A DNA stretch of 40,245 nucleotides from Limnothrix sp. CACIAM 69d (GCA_001913845.2 MKGP02000099.1:1-40245), one strand, 5' to 3'. Shown: positions 1 to 7,652, counted from the first letter of the stretch. Translations and numbers: made by a program. The notes: generated from the sequence alone by a model not told the origin.

Positions 1-94
1 AACGTCCCAGGGATATGTAAAGTTCTGCCAAGTTATTGAGGCTGGTAGCGGTTAAGGGATGATCGGCTCCCAGCAATTGCTCGCAGATTTCCAG
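1..94 (-). pseudogene. Out-of-frame continuation of the TPR array of the NB-ARC gene (runs off the window)
   Basis: On the minus strand this stretch encodes a canonical cyanobacterial tetratricopeptide unit (LEICEQLLGADHP, then TATSLNNLAELYISLG). It is not in the frame of the NB-ARC gene that enters from the right. That gene reads LNNLATLYR, then the consensus continues in the +1 frame (SQGRYKEA), seems to return to the first frame (DPLYYE), and finally moves to the third frame for this unit. The original protein was therefore probably a longer NB-ARC-TPR protein whose repeat array has been broken by small indels. Sequencing error in a repeat-rich region is a possible alternative. The repeat continues beyond position 1, so the true end is not visible. 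Confidence 0.6.
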
Positions 95-1611
95 TGATCC
101 GTCTCGTAGTAGAGGGGGTCCTTGCCTCCTTGTAGCGGCCTTGGGAATCGATAGAGTGTTGCCAAGTTATTGAGGCTGGTGGCGGTGGCGGGATGGTCAG
201 CTCCCAGCACTTGCTCAAGGATTTTCAGCGATCGTTTGGCCCAAACCTCTGCCAAGCCAAATAGCCCTTGGGCGTAGTGAAACAAGGACAAATCATTATT
301 CAGTCGAGCGACTAAGCTAGCGATCTCTTCTGTCCGATCCGGCCACTCAGCTACGGCGCGGGCATGGGGAATCACCGCTCCGAGATCCTGCACTTGATCG
401 AGGGTCATGGTGGGGCTGATCGATTCCGTTGCCCGCAGCAATTCCCCAGCCACAGAGGTTTTGAGGTCAAGGCTATCCGCCCGATCCATCAGCTTGGCCG
501 CGAAAAACTCCCGAATCAGCGGATGCAAGCCATATTGCCGATCGCCCAGCCGCTCCAACAAACTCAGCCGCACCAACTCCGCCCGCGCCGCCTCCAGATC
601 CTCCTCGTCATCGTTGGGCAAACACCCCTCCACCCAAGCCCACAACACCGGAGCCGGTCCAAAACACCCCAACAACACCGCCAACCGTTGCGCTTCCTCG
701 CTCAAGGCTTGCCAACTCAACTCAAAGGCCGCCGCCACACCCCGATCGGCCGTTGTGGTGGCCGGCACTTGGGTCAGCGCCTTTGCTGCTAACCGTTTCT
801 GCTCCAACCGCTGCTGCATTTTGGTTAACGACAGCTCGGGATCGGCCGCCAAATAACTGCCCACCAACTCCAACCCCAAGGGCAAATAGCCCAGCCACTC
901 GCAGAGCTTCTCCGCCGTCGCCCGTTCCGCCGCGATCCGACTTTCCCCGACCAAATTGCTCAACAACGCCAACGCCGCCGCCGGTTCCAACACCTCCAAA
1001 TCCAGCCGCGCTTCGGGAGGTAGATATTTTTCCCGACTGGTCAGCAGCACCCGAAACCGATCGCCCACCACCGGAAACCCACACTGCACCTGACCCACAA
1101 AATCCGTCACATCATCCAAAATCAACAACACCCGACCCGGCGGATTGGTGGCCGTGTTGGGCCAATGGGCTTGGCAAAAGGCCGCCTGCTGTTCCGGCGT
1201 GTCCAACTGCGTAAAATCCACCTGGGCAAACCAACGGGGCTGGGCAAAAGCCACCAACTCCCCACAGGCCGCCGCCGCCCGCAACCACACCACTCCGCCC
1301 GGATAGTCGCCGAGGTGCGCCCGCGCATACTGCAAGGCCAGCTCGCTCTTGCCCACACCACCCAGGCCGCTCACTCCCGCGATCACCACCTGGGTTTGGG
1401 TCTGCAACAGCCCATGCAACCGCGCCAAATCCCGATCGCGCCCCACAAAGCGATCGGGCAACAAACCATACTTCGTCAGATTGTTGGGCGGCCCATCGAT
1501 CGTCGGCTCCAGCGGCGGCGGCACAAAATATTGATTGACCGGGCCATAGAAATGCCCTTGCGACTGGCCATCGAAGACATTGCCTTGCTGGATTTTGGGA
1601 CGATCGCTCAT
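52..1611 (-). CDS. NB-ARC (NLR-like STAND) ATPase with N-terminal amyloid-like motif and broken TPR C-terminus
   Basis: This is a STAND/NLR-type signalling ATPase of 519 residues. Residues 8-30 form a Q/N/G-rich tract (QQGNVF, then GPVNQYF) before the nucleotide-binding domain. The P-loop is GLGGVGKSE (82-90), Walker B is LLILDD (162-167), a GLPL-like LGYLPLGLEL lies near 240, and an MHD-like YGLHPLIREFF near 370 ends the winged-helix part. TPR sequence begins near 440, but the frame is lost after LNNLATLYR and the protein ends in about 33 unrelated residues. STAND proteins usually sense a trigger through the C-terminal repeats, oligomerise on ATP and recruit an effector through the N-terminus. 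The start overlaps the stop of the DUF5615 gene (ATGA), so translation is coupled. The N-terminal motif matches the C-terminus of the small protein at 2276-2692, suggesting that protein as its effector; this is inference. Loss of the sensor repeats may make it a pseudogene or a constitutive form. Confidence 0.85.
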   Translation of the reverse strand: MSDRPKIQQGNVFDGQSQGHFYGPVNQYFVPPPLEPTIDGPPNNLTKYGLLPDRFVGRDRDLARLHGLLQTQTQVVIAGVSGLGGVGKSELALQYARAHLGDYPGGVVWLRAAAACGELVAFAQPRWFAQVDFTQLDTPEQQAAFCQAHWPNTATNPPGRVLLILDDVTDFVGQVQCGFPVVGDRFRVLLTSREKYLPPEARLDLEVLEPAAALALLSNLVGESRIAAERATAEKLCEWLGYLPLGLELVGSYLAADPELSLTKMQQRLEQKRLAAKALTQVPATTTADRGVAAAFELSWQALSEEAQRLAVLLGCFGPAPVLWAWVEGCLPNDDEEDLEAARAELVRLSLLERLGDRQYGLHPLIREFFAAKLMDRADSLDLKTSVAGELLRATESISPTMTLDQVQDLGAVIPHARAVAEWPDRTEEIASLVARLNNDLSLFHYAQGLFGLAEVWAKRSLKILEQVLGADHPATATSLNNLATLYRFPRPLQGGKDPLYYETDHWKSASNCWEPIIP

Positions 1612-1946
1612 GGCTCATGCAACTCCAAGCAATCAATTTCGGGATTCGTGAGCAGTTCCCCAATCGCTTCGATCCCCGATCGCAGCATCGCTTCCACCTT
1701 AGCCGTGGGAGCATTGCCACAACGCAACCACAGCACCTTGGGCGGCGCCCCATAGAGCCGACTGCGTTCCGCAAAGTCCGCATCCTGGGTGACGATGCAA
1801 AATCCGCGATCACGCGCAAATTCCCAAATCGCACTGTCGGGGGCTTCCGCCAACCCTTCCAACTGCACATGGCTCGCGTCCGGCAACAGATCCGCCAGTC
1901 GCCCCAACAGTTTTCGGCTCAGATTTTGATCGAACAAAAGCCTCAT
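1608..1946 (-). CDS. DUF5615 PIN-like (Mut7-C-like) protein, putative toxin
   Basis: The protein has 112 residues and starts MRLLFDQNLSRKLLGRL. This opening, with an acidic residue in FDQNLS, then HV at about 40, IVTQDADF near 70 and a terminal LELHE, is typical of DUF5615, a compact PIN-like nuclease fold. The family is commonly encoded with DUF433 as a VapBC-like toxin-antitoxin pair. The start chosen is the ATG at 1946, which overlaps the DUF433 stop by 4 bases; a longer open frame begins at 1997 but would run into the antitoxin gene. Its own stop overlaps the NB-ARC start in the same ATGA manner, giving a three-gene coupled unit. The conserved acidic residues are present, so the domain looks intact. 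Nuclease activity is inferred from the family. Confidence 0.8.
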   Translation of the reverse strand: MRLLFDQNLSRKLLGRLADLLPDASHVQLEGLAEAPDSAIWEFARDRGFCIVTQDADFAERSRLYGAPPKVLWLRCGNAPTAKVEAMLRSGIEAIGELLTNPEIDCLELHEP

Positions 1947-2170
1947 GCCGCGATCGCCACTAGACGATGGTTGCGATCGGCCGCAAAGGCCAAGCAAGCC
2001 AAAATATCCTGCGTCGTCAGCTCTGGGAAATCATCCAGAATTTCCTCAAAGGACATCTCCGCCGCCAACCAACCCAACACGTCATAGACCGTAATTCGCA
2101 TATGCCGAATGCAGGGCTTGCCGCCCCGTTTATCCGGCTCGATCGTAATAATCTGGCGATAGTCCGTCAT
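1943..2170 (-). CDS. DUF433 family protein, putative antitoxin
   Basis: A small protein of 75 residues starting MTDYRQIITIEPDKRGGKPCIRH. The IxxxPxxxGGxPxI core followed by the helical part VYDVLGWLAAEMSFEEILDDFPELT is diagnostic of DUF433 (COG2442), a winged-helix protein usually encoded just before a DUF5615 PIN-like toxin. The ATG at 2170 was chosen because family members start a few residues before this core; the open frame extends to 2251 only by running through an inverted repeat. The stop overlaps the DUF5615 start by 4 bases. The likely role is DNA-binding autorepression and neutralisation of the partner, inferred from the family. The palindrome just upstream could influence expression. 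Confidence 0.82.
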   Translation of the reverse strand: MTDYRQIITIEPDKRGGKPCIRHMRITVYDVLGWLAAEMSFEEILDDFPELTTQDILACLAFAADRNHRLVAIAA

Positions 2171-2184
2171 AATTTTGTAGTTTT

Positions 2185-2268
2185 GTAGGTTGGGTTGAGG
2201 CACGAAACCCAACATCCGCAAGCATTGCATTGATCGAGTTGGGTTTCGCAAGGCTCAACCCAACCTAC
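2185..2268. repeat. Interspersed inverted repeat (GTAGGTTGGGTT type)
   Basis: The outer arms are a perfect 12-base inverted repeat, GTAGGTTGGGTT at 2185-2196 and AACCCAACCTAC at 2257-2268. A second nested pair lies inside (GAAACCCAAC with GTTGGGTTTC). Elements of this kind, with GTTGGGTTTCG and AACCCAACCTAC arms, are widespread small palindromic repeats in cyanobacterial genomes. It sits between the DUF433 start and the small effector-like gene, where its transcript would fold into a long hairpin that could insulate or attenuate the downstream toxin-antitoxin/NLR genes. Confidence 0.8.
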
Positions 2269-2275
2269 TGGCTAA

Positions 2276-2692
2276 CTAACTAAAATTCTGCGTGATCGGC
2301 GCATTGAAATTTGCGATTGCGCTGTCGTTGAAGACATTGCCCTGCTGTTTGCGCTGATCGATTTTGATTTCGATCGCCGGTAAGCTAGCCGCCACCTCGT
2401 TCACCGTGGCCGCCATCGCCGGATCGGCCGCCTCTTCCACCACGATCGCCTCCAACAGGGCCAAATCGTTGAACGGGTTTTCCTGACTGGCTGCCGGGAG
2501 CCGCGCCACCACTCGATCGCCCAAGGCCGCCACCCGATCGCGCAGCGGAGCCGTCAACGTGCCCACCGCCGTGCGGATCGTTGGCAACATTGGCTCCAGC
2601 ACTTCCTTGGTCAACAGTTCGCTGGTGGTTTCCGCTGACTTCTTCGCCATCAACACCCCGATCGCCACTGCGCCCATCGCCAACGGTTCCAT
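2276..2692 (-). CDS. Small helical protein with C-terminal amyloid-like motif, candidate NLR effector (copy 1)
   Basis: A protein of 138 residues with no enzymatic motif. It begins with a short hydrophobic stretch (MEPLAMGAVAIGVLMAKKS), continues as an amphipathic alpha-helical body (APLRDRVAALGDRV, then DLALLEAIVVEEAADP), and ends at 116-138 in a polar Q/N-rich tail starting QQGNVFN and ending APITQNFS. The tail aligns without gaps to residues 8-30 of the NB-ARC protein, with about 10 of 22 positions identical. Layout and size resemble bacterial Bell-domain proteins, membrane-targeting cell-death effectors activated by amyloid templating from an NLR; that assignment is inference. The ATG at 2692 lies 7 bases after GGAGG and matches the start of its paralogue; a GTG at 2695 is possible. 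The body is nearly identical to the product of 3246-3653 but the tails differ. Confidence 0.75.
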   Translation of the reverse strand: MEPLAMGAVAIGVLMAKKSAETTSELLTKEVLEPMLPTIRTAVGTLTAPLRDRVAALGDRVVARLPAASQENPFNDLALLEAIVVEEAADPAMAATVNEVAASLPAIEIKIDQRKQQGNVFNDSAIANFNAPITQNFS

Positions 2693-2767
2693 CACTTAAC
2701 CTCCCGTGGGTTTTGTCTGATCTGTCTCTGTTCTACAACGTCGATTAGATCAGTGGCAGGCGATCGC

Positions 2768-3232
2768 CTATGGGTTGCTGGGGTTGTCGGGCAAGTCGAT
2801 CGGCTGTTCGATCGCCGTTTGCCAGTCAAAGGGCGCAACCTCGGGAATCTCGCGATCGGCCAGGCCCGTTTCTTCGAGGGCCATCAACCGACCGCGATCG
2901 TAGCCATCCGCAAACACCTCCGGCAGCTTGGCGCGCAAACTGGGGTTATCGCGCAAAATCGCCGCAATTTCCTGGCGAGCACTGCGAATGCTCAACACCC
3001 ACGATCGACTGCGCTTGGCCGGTTGATAGCGCCACTTCAGCAGATGGGCACAGAGCCGCGCCACTTGGCTAATCAACGCCCGCTTTTCCGATCGCCCCAA
3101 GCTTTCCAACTCCTCCAACAGGTTCTGCGCGTCCAGCTCGCTCCACTGGCCTTGGCGAATCAGCGCCGTTTGTTGCTGCACCCAGCCATAGAAGTCGCCG
3201 TCGTAGGTAATGGCTCGATCGCTCATCTCCAT
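2768..3232 (-). CDS. DUF29 family protein
   Basis: The protein (154 residues, or 152 from a second in-frame ATG at 3226) carries the DUF29 signature YDGDFYGWVQQQTALIR, LDAQNLLEELESLGRSEKRAL and LCAHLLKWRYQP. DUF29 proteins are helical, present in many copies in cyanobacteria, and of unknown function. The gene is inserted between the two paralogous small effector-like genes, 13 bases after one and 75 bases before the other, all on the same strand. It could be a passenger copied along with them or a component of the cluster. The sequence does not decide this, and no catalytic motif is visible. Confidence 0.85.
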   Translation of the reverse strand: MEMSDRAITYDGDFYGWVQQQTALIRQGQWSELDAQNLLEELESLGRSEKRALISQVARLCAHLLKWRYQPAKRSRSWVLSIRSARQEIAAILRDNPSLRAKLPEVFADGYDRGRLMALEETGLADREIPEVAPFDWQTAIEQPIDLPDNPSNP

Positions 3233-3245
3233 CGCCCTCGCCGCT

Positions 3246-3653
3246 TCAAAAGTTCAAGGTGTTGCCCGAGATCGTATTCTGACCGCCTTTGACGTTGATG
3301 CCTTTCCAGTTTTCGATCGTGATCGCAGGCATGATCGGAGCCACCGCCGCCACCACCTCATCAACTGTGGCCGCTACCGCCGGATCGGCCGCCTCCTCCA
3401 CCACGATCGCCTCCAACAGCGCCAAATCCTCAAACGGGTTTTCCTGACTGGCCGTCGGGAGCCGCGCCGCCACCCGATCGCCCAAGGCCGCCACCCGATC
3501 GCGCAGCGGAGCCGCCAACTGTCCCGCGACGGCCTTCAGGGCTGGCAATGTCGCCTCCAGTGCCTCCTTCGTTACAACCTCGCTGACGGTTTCTGCGGAC
3601 TTCTTGGCCATCAAAACCGCGATGCCTGCCAATGCCAATGTGGTGGGTTCCAT
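3246..3653 (-). CDS. Small helical protein with a different C-terminal G/N-rich motif, candidate NLR effector (copy 2)
   Basis: This 135-residue protein is a close paralogue of the product of 2276-2692. Both share MAKKSAET, APLRDRVAALGDRV, ASQENPF and DLALLEAIVVEEAADPA in the same order and spacing. The C-terminal tail is different: residues 117-135 read KGINVKGGQNTISGNTLNF, a G/N-rich pattern reminiscent of HET-s-like or PP-type amyloid motifs with their NxIxG core. The ATG at 3653 is chosen because the paralogue starts at the equivalent MEP; the open frame extends to 3785 with no similarity. If the tail is a signalling motif, its cognate NLR is not the NB-ARC protein here and should lie elsewhere in the genome. 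Cell-death function is inference from architecture and context. Confidence 0.7.
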   Translation of the reverse strand: MEPTTLALAGIAVLMAKKSAETVSEVVTKEALEATLPALKAVAGQLAAPLRDRVAALGDRVAARLPTASQENPFEDLALLEAIVVEEAADPAVAATVDEVVAAVAPIMPAITIENWKGINVKGGQNTISGNTLNF

Positions 3654-3859
3654 CGTCTTGCCTAGATTGGGGCGATCTTGGGGCGCTCGACTCCTGCTGG
3701 TTGCGGGCCATGGGCGATCGCATCTCACATTTTCTTGCAATTGTACTGAAGCCATTTGCGGATCACTGAACCGGCCTCGCCCCATTAATCGGGCACGCGG
3801 TGGAATTAGGGTTAATCAACAGTTTCAGCAGATATCCGAGGGCGTGCGGCCGTACGACC

Positions 3860-4540
3860 CTACGGCGAGGCTGTTGGGCTAGGGCTGGGACTGGGGCTGA
3901 CTGTTGGGCTGGCCGTCGGGCTGGGCGAGACCGATTCACTCGGGCTGGGGCTGGGACTCGGGAGCGGCGGCGGTTGCTTCCACTCGGCCAAGGGCCGATC
4001 GACCGTGGCGAGCTGAAAATCTTTGGGAATCAGGGCAACGGACACCTGACCCGGCAAGGGATTGGGCGGATCGACCAGCGCATAGAGAAACGAATCATCA
4101 AACCCCGCCTGCCCGATCGCCAGTCGATGTTGCTGGCCGGTTTTCAAACGCATTGTGATTTCGGCCCGGGGGCGATCGAGTCCCAATTCCGCAAGCTGGG
4201 CAGGCGATCGCTCAATGGTGCGATCGCGTTGGGACGAGGCCAGCAAACTGGTCAAAAAAGCCACCGCTCCATCGCTGGCCGGTTCCGCTGTGCCTCCATT
4301 CAACCGCAGTTCCCACAGGGTTTGCCCCGGTTGGAAGTTGGCCCGGCGATCGAGCTGCACAGTTCGATCGCCCAATTTCAGGGTCAACTGTTGAATATCC
4401 GCTTCCGCAACGCTAAACAGCTTGGCCTGTTGCTGTTGTTGGGCTTGTTTTTGGGTGGATTGCGTCTCAAACAAAGCCACGCCACCGGCCACCCCCAGGG
4501 CGATCGCCAAAATCCAAAGGGTCGAAGATTTGAGCTTCAT
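3860..4540 (-). CDS. DUF4340 domain protein with Ser-Pro-rich tail
   Basis: The protein has 226 residues and one N-terminal membrane anchor (SSTLWILAIALGVAGGVALF, about 5-24), so most of it is periplasmic. The body (FSVAEADIQQLTLKLGDRTV, a WELRLNG segment, then LAELGLDRPRAEITMRLKTG and a DDSFLYALVD segment) matches DUF4340, a family that routinely accompanies GldG-like ABC components. Residues 193-226 are a low-complexity SPSP/SPTASP tail running to the stop. The gene follows the GldG-like gene by 13 bases on the same strand and completes a four-gene set. The similar Pro-Ser tract in the GldG-like partner suggests a shared periplasmic or wall-spanning linker. The substrate is unknown. Confidence 0.85.
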   Translation of the reverse strand: MKLKSSTLWILAIALGVAGGVALFETQSTQKQAQQQQQAKLFSVAEADIQQLTLKLGDRTVQLDRRANFQPGQTLWELRLNGGTAEPASDGAVAFLTSLLASSQRDRTIERSPAQLAELGLDRPRAEITMRLKTGQQHRLAIGQAGFDDSFLYALVDPPNPLPGQVSVALIPKDFQLATVDRPLAEWKQPPPLPSPSPSPSESVSPSPTASPTVSPSPSPSPTASP

Positions 4541-4553
4541 GGTTGTTCGCTCC

Positions 4554-6341
4554 CTAGCGTCGCTTCCACCACATCACACCCGCCAAGGTCAGCCCCCCGA
4601 TCGGGAACACCCCCAGCGCCAACAGCAGCAACAGCGCGGACTGCTGATTCGTGATCGTGAAACGGCGATTATTGGGTTCGCGCGGCCGAATGGAAAGGCT
4701 GCTGGCGGCGCGATCGCCTAACCAACCCACCGAATTCAGGAACACATCGCCATTGAGCTGCTGGCTAAATAGCCCATCCGCCATAAACGACGAGTTCCCA
4801 ATCACCACCAGTCGAGCGGCTTTCGGAGGGGCCGGGCTGGGAGCGGGACTCGGCGAAGGACTAGGGGCCGGGCTGGGGCTAGCGGTCGGGGATGCGGCTG
4901 GAGAGACGGTCGGACTGGGGCTAGCAGTTGGGGATGCGATCGGGGATCCAGTCGGGGATGCGATTGGAGAGACGGTCGGACTTGGGCTAGCGATCGGGCT
5001 GGTCGTTGGGCTAGGGCTGGGAGACGGAGAGGGACTCACGGCCGGTTCAGGGGCGATCGCCCGTTCCAAGGCTACCCCCAAAACCAACGGCCCTTGGCGA
5101 TCTTGCGGGGGCGTGAAGGTGAGTTGTTGGGCGGTGGGTTGACTTTCAGCCCAGCTCTTTTCGTCGGTTTTGATCAGAGGCGTAGCCGTGATGCCGCTGG
5201 TGTTAACAATTTCGAGCGATCGCGCCACCGGGTAAATCGAAACCCCGCCTTTGAAATCCTGGGTGATGGGATGGTCGCCATATTGGGTGACGATCGGGGC
5301 ATCGGGGCCTAAGCCGGCCAACTGACCCGTTCCCGACGCATCCACCACCAGGCGGTTATCCAACTTCACCCCCCAACGGGTTAACAGTTGGCTAAGACCG
5401 CCATCGGACGCGGGATCCAGCAGCGCCAACAGCCGCCCGCCCCGCTGCAAATAGGTTTCCAGCAGCACCAGTTCCCGATCGAGCAAAGGACGTTGGGGGC
5501 CAATGATGGCTAAAGCAATGCCATCCTCGGGTATTTTGCCCTCGCGAATCAGGTTCAAGGGTTTGGCGATGAAGTTCTTGGCCTTGAGGCCCGTCACCGC
5601 TTCCGTCAAACCGCCCTGTTCCCCTTCGATTGGGCGTTCCCCATGACCTTGCAGGAAATAAACCGTTGCTTGGGTGGTGCTGGAAAGCTGGGCGATCGCG
5701 TTGGTTAACTCCGTTTCCTTCAGGCGACTTTCGGGCCCCAAGGTGGTCACCAACCGTTTTTGGTCACCCGATTCCAAATACACTTCCCCGAAGGATTTGA
5801 CCTTGAAACTTTGGGCCCGGCCAAAATCCACCTGTGGATCCACTAATTCATAGGTGAAGTTGGGATTTAATTTGGCGTAATTATTTAGCAGTTCTCGATC
5901 GGTATCAGAGAGCGATCGATCAAAAACCAAGATTTTGATTTTTTGACCCAAATTGCGCACTGTTTCCTGGGTTTCTGGGGCCAGCGTAAACAGTTGGGTT
6001 TCGGTTAAATCAAACTTGGTGCTGTAACGGGATCCCAAGAAATTGATCGCCCCAAAAATTAGCAAAGCCGCCAAGGTTGCCAACAGCGCATTGGTGTTGG
6101 ATTGGGTCGATCGCTGGCTCCAAGTGCGGCGCAAATTCCCTTGGGTGACCAGCCAAATCCCGATCGCCACAATGCCAGCGACCATCAGCCCCCCAGCCAA
6201 GGGGCCCCAGCCACCCACAAAGCCCGCAGACAGGCCCGCCGCCATCAGGAACAGGCCCACAAAGATTAGATATTTAACGAGATATCTCAGCCCAGATTTG
6301 AGATAACGAGGCAACAGTTGCCGCACGGATGCCGGTTTCAT
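4554..6341 (-). CDS. GldG-like ABC transporter auxiliary component
   Basis: The protein has 595 residues. Membrane helices occur in about the first 110 residues (YLIFVGLFLMAAGLSAGFVGGW region; LLATLAALLIFGAINFLG). A large extracytoplasmic domain begins YSTKFDLTETQLFTLAPET and includes KILVFDRSLSDTDRELLNNY, FLQGHGERP and LLALLDPASDGG, the hallmarks of the GldG/ABC_transp_aux family. A C-terminal helix (ALLLLLALGVFPIGGLTLAGVMWW) precedes a basic end. Residues about 435-503 are a long Ser/Pro/Thr/Ala tract. The start is the ATG at 6341 (MKPASVRQ); the open frame to 6431 adds unrelated residues. GldG works with GldA and GldF as an ABC complex, required for gliding in Bacteroidetes. In cyanobacteria the cargo is not established. 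Confidence 0.87.
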   Translation of the reverse strand: MKPASVRQLLPRYLKSGLRYLVKYLIFVGLFLMAAGLSAGFVGGWGPLAGGLMVAGIVAIGIWLVTQGNLRRTWSQRSTQSNTNALLATLAALLIFGAINFLGSRYSTKFDLTETQLFTLAPETQETVRNLGQKIKILVFDRSLSDTDRELLNNYAKLNPNFTYELVDPQVDFGRAQSFKVKSFGEVYLESGDQKRLVTTLGPESRLKETELTNAIAQLSSTTQATVYFLQGHGERPIEGEQGGLTEAVTGLKAKNFIAKPLNLIREGKIPEDGIALAIIGPQRPLLDRELVLLETYLQRGGRLLALLDPASDGGLSQLLTRWGVKLDNRLVVDASGTGQLAGLGPDAPIVTQYGDHPITQDFKGGVSIYPVARSLEIVNTSGITATPLIKTDEKSWAESQPTAQQLTFTPPQDRQGPLVLGVALERAIAPEPAVSPSPSPSPSPTTSPIASPSPTVSPIASPTGSPIASPTASPSPTVSPAASPTASPSPAPSPSPSPAPSPAPPKAARLVVIGNSSFMADGLFSQQLNGDVFLNSVGWLGDRAASSLSIRPREPNNRRFTITNQQSALLLLLALGVFPIGGLTLAGVMWWKRR

Positions 6342-6546
6342 AGCCACTGAATCAGTTCCCCCTGAATGGCAAAAACGCCAAAATGAATACTGAACCAACT
6401 TAATTTCATTGCTGCAATTTCGTTTGCTCAATTGCAGTGACTGAATTGCATTTTCCTAATCACACTCCGGTACTTGAATTCAGGCAATTAAATCTAGGCG
6501 ATGAAATTCAGGTGATCGCTCCAGAATTTAGCCTGCGAAGATATGC

Positions 6547-7383
6547 CTAAGAGCGCTGAAAGCGGAAAGTTTCCACCGATTGGGCCGTCAGAAAAATGCC
6601 GAGTAGGATATAGCTCAAAAACAAAATTACACTGCCCGTTTCGGGCACGCCACGCACCGCCGCTTCGTAATGTTTCAACAAAGATAAATGCCCGATCGCC
6701 TGACCCAAATCCCCCCCGATCGCGTTAGCCAAAAGATCAATAATCCAGAGGGAAAGATTGAGGGCAAAGGTCATCATTGCCGCCAAAACCGTGCTGGCCG
6801 TTAGGGATGACAGGAACATTCCCAGAGACAAAACACCACCCCCCATCAGCAACAAACCCAGGTGTCCCGATACCGCCACCCAAGGAGAAATGGGCGGATT
6901 GGAGGCCGCCAAAACAATCAGCTCCAGCAACAGAATCGGAGCCAAAATGCTGGCAAAAAAGGTGAGCACCCCCAAGAGCTTGCCCAGGGCTACGGCCCAG
7001 TTCGTGATTGGGGATGTGGCTAAAAGTTCGATCGTGCCGCGTTTGCGCTCTTCCGTGTAGAGACTCATGGACAAAATCGGCAAAATGAAGAGGGATAGTG
7101 ACCCCAAACTTCCTAAATAGATTTTTAGAAACTCGTAGGGAACGTCGATCGGCGGCACAGGAATGCCCATTTGCTGGCCCTGCATATCGCGCATGGCCGA
7201 TTGGGCAATGATGCCCGCCGGCCCCAGCAGCACCGCCACAAAGAAAATTCCTGCAATTAACCAAAAAATACTAGCCACACCATAGGCCAAGGGAGAAACA
7301 AAATAGCTCTGTAATTCTCGCTGATAGATGGCCACAATATTGGCCAAGATCACTCGTAATCGATGTCCTAAGTTAACAGCCAT
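6547..7383 (-). CDS. ABC-2 type permease (GldF-like)
   Basis: The protein has 278 residues and about six hydrophobic helices. It starts with a cytoplasmic stretch followed by IYQRELQSYFVSPLAYG, a motif typical of GldF/NosY-type permeases. ILPILSMSLYTEERKRGTIELLATSPI is the conserved ABC-2 coupling-loop segment, containing the EExxxGTxExLxxxPI pattern. It lies between the ATPase gene (upstream, 269-base gap) and the GldG-like gene (downstream, 205-base gap) on one strand. The protein should form the membrane pore of the complex with the ATPase at 7653-8762. The family includes gliding and exporter permeases, so the direction is probably export. Confidence 0.88.
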   Translation of the reverse strand: MAVNLGHRLRVILANIVAIYQRELQSYFVSPLAYGVASIFWLIAGIFFVAVLLGPAGIIAQSAMRDMQGQQMGIPVPPIDVPYEFLKIYLGSLGSLSLFILPILSMSLYTEERKRGTIELLATSPITNWAVALGKLLGVLTFFASILAPILLLELIVLAASNPPISPWVAVSGHLGLLLMGGGVLSLGMFLSSLTASTVLAAMMTFALNLSLWIIDLLANAIGGDLGQAIGHLSLLKHYEAAVRGVPETGSVILFLSYILLGIFLTAQSVETFRFQRS

Positions 7384-7652
7384 GCCTCAGTTTCAACCAT
7401 CCTTGAGGAAAATATAAAAGTAAGCCGTGGAAGATCAGCGAACAGAATTGAGAAGCCAGGGTTGAGAATCGGAAGTTGGGCAATCAGACAAGTTAGTCGT
7501 GGGAATTAAAGCAGGAAAAGGTTAGGCAAAAAGTCAGGAGAAATGCTTTTGGATTGTCCAATTCGTTGACTAGCCGGTTGCCTATTTTGAAGCCGTAATT
7601 CATGTTCAGAAAAGCTGGCAAATCAAAATTGGCAAACCAAAGCTGGCGACCA

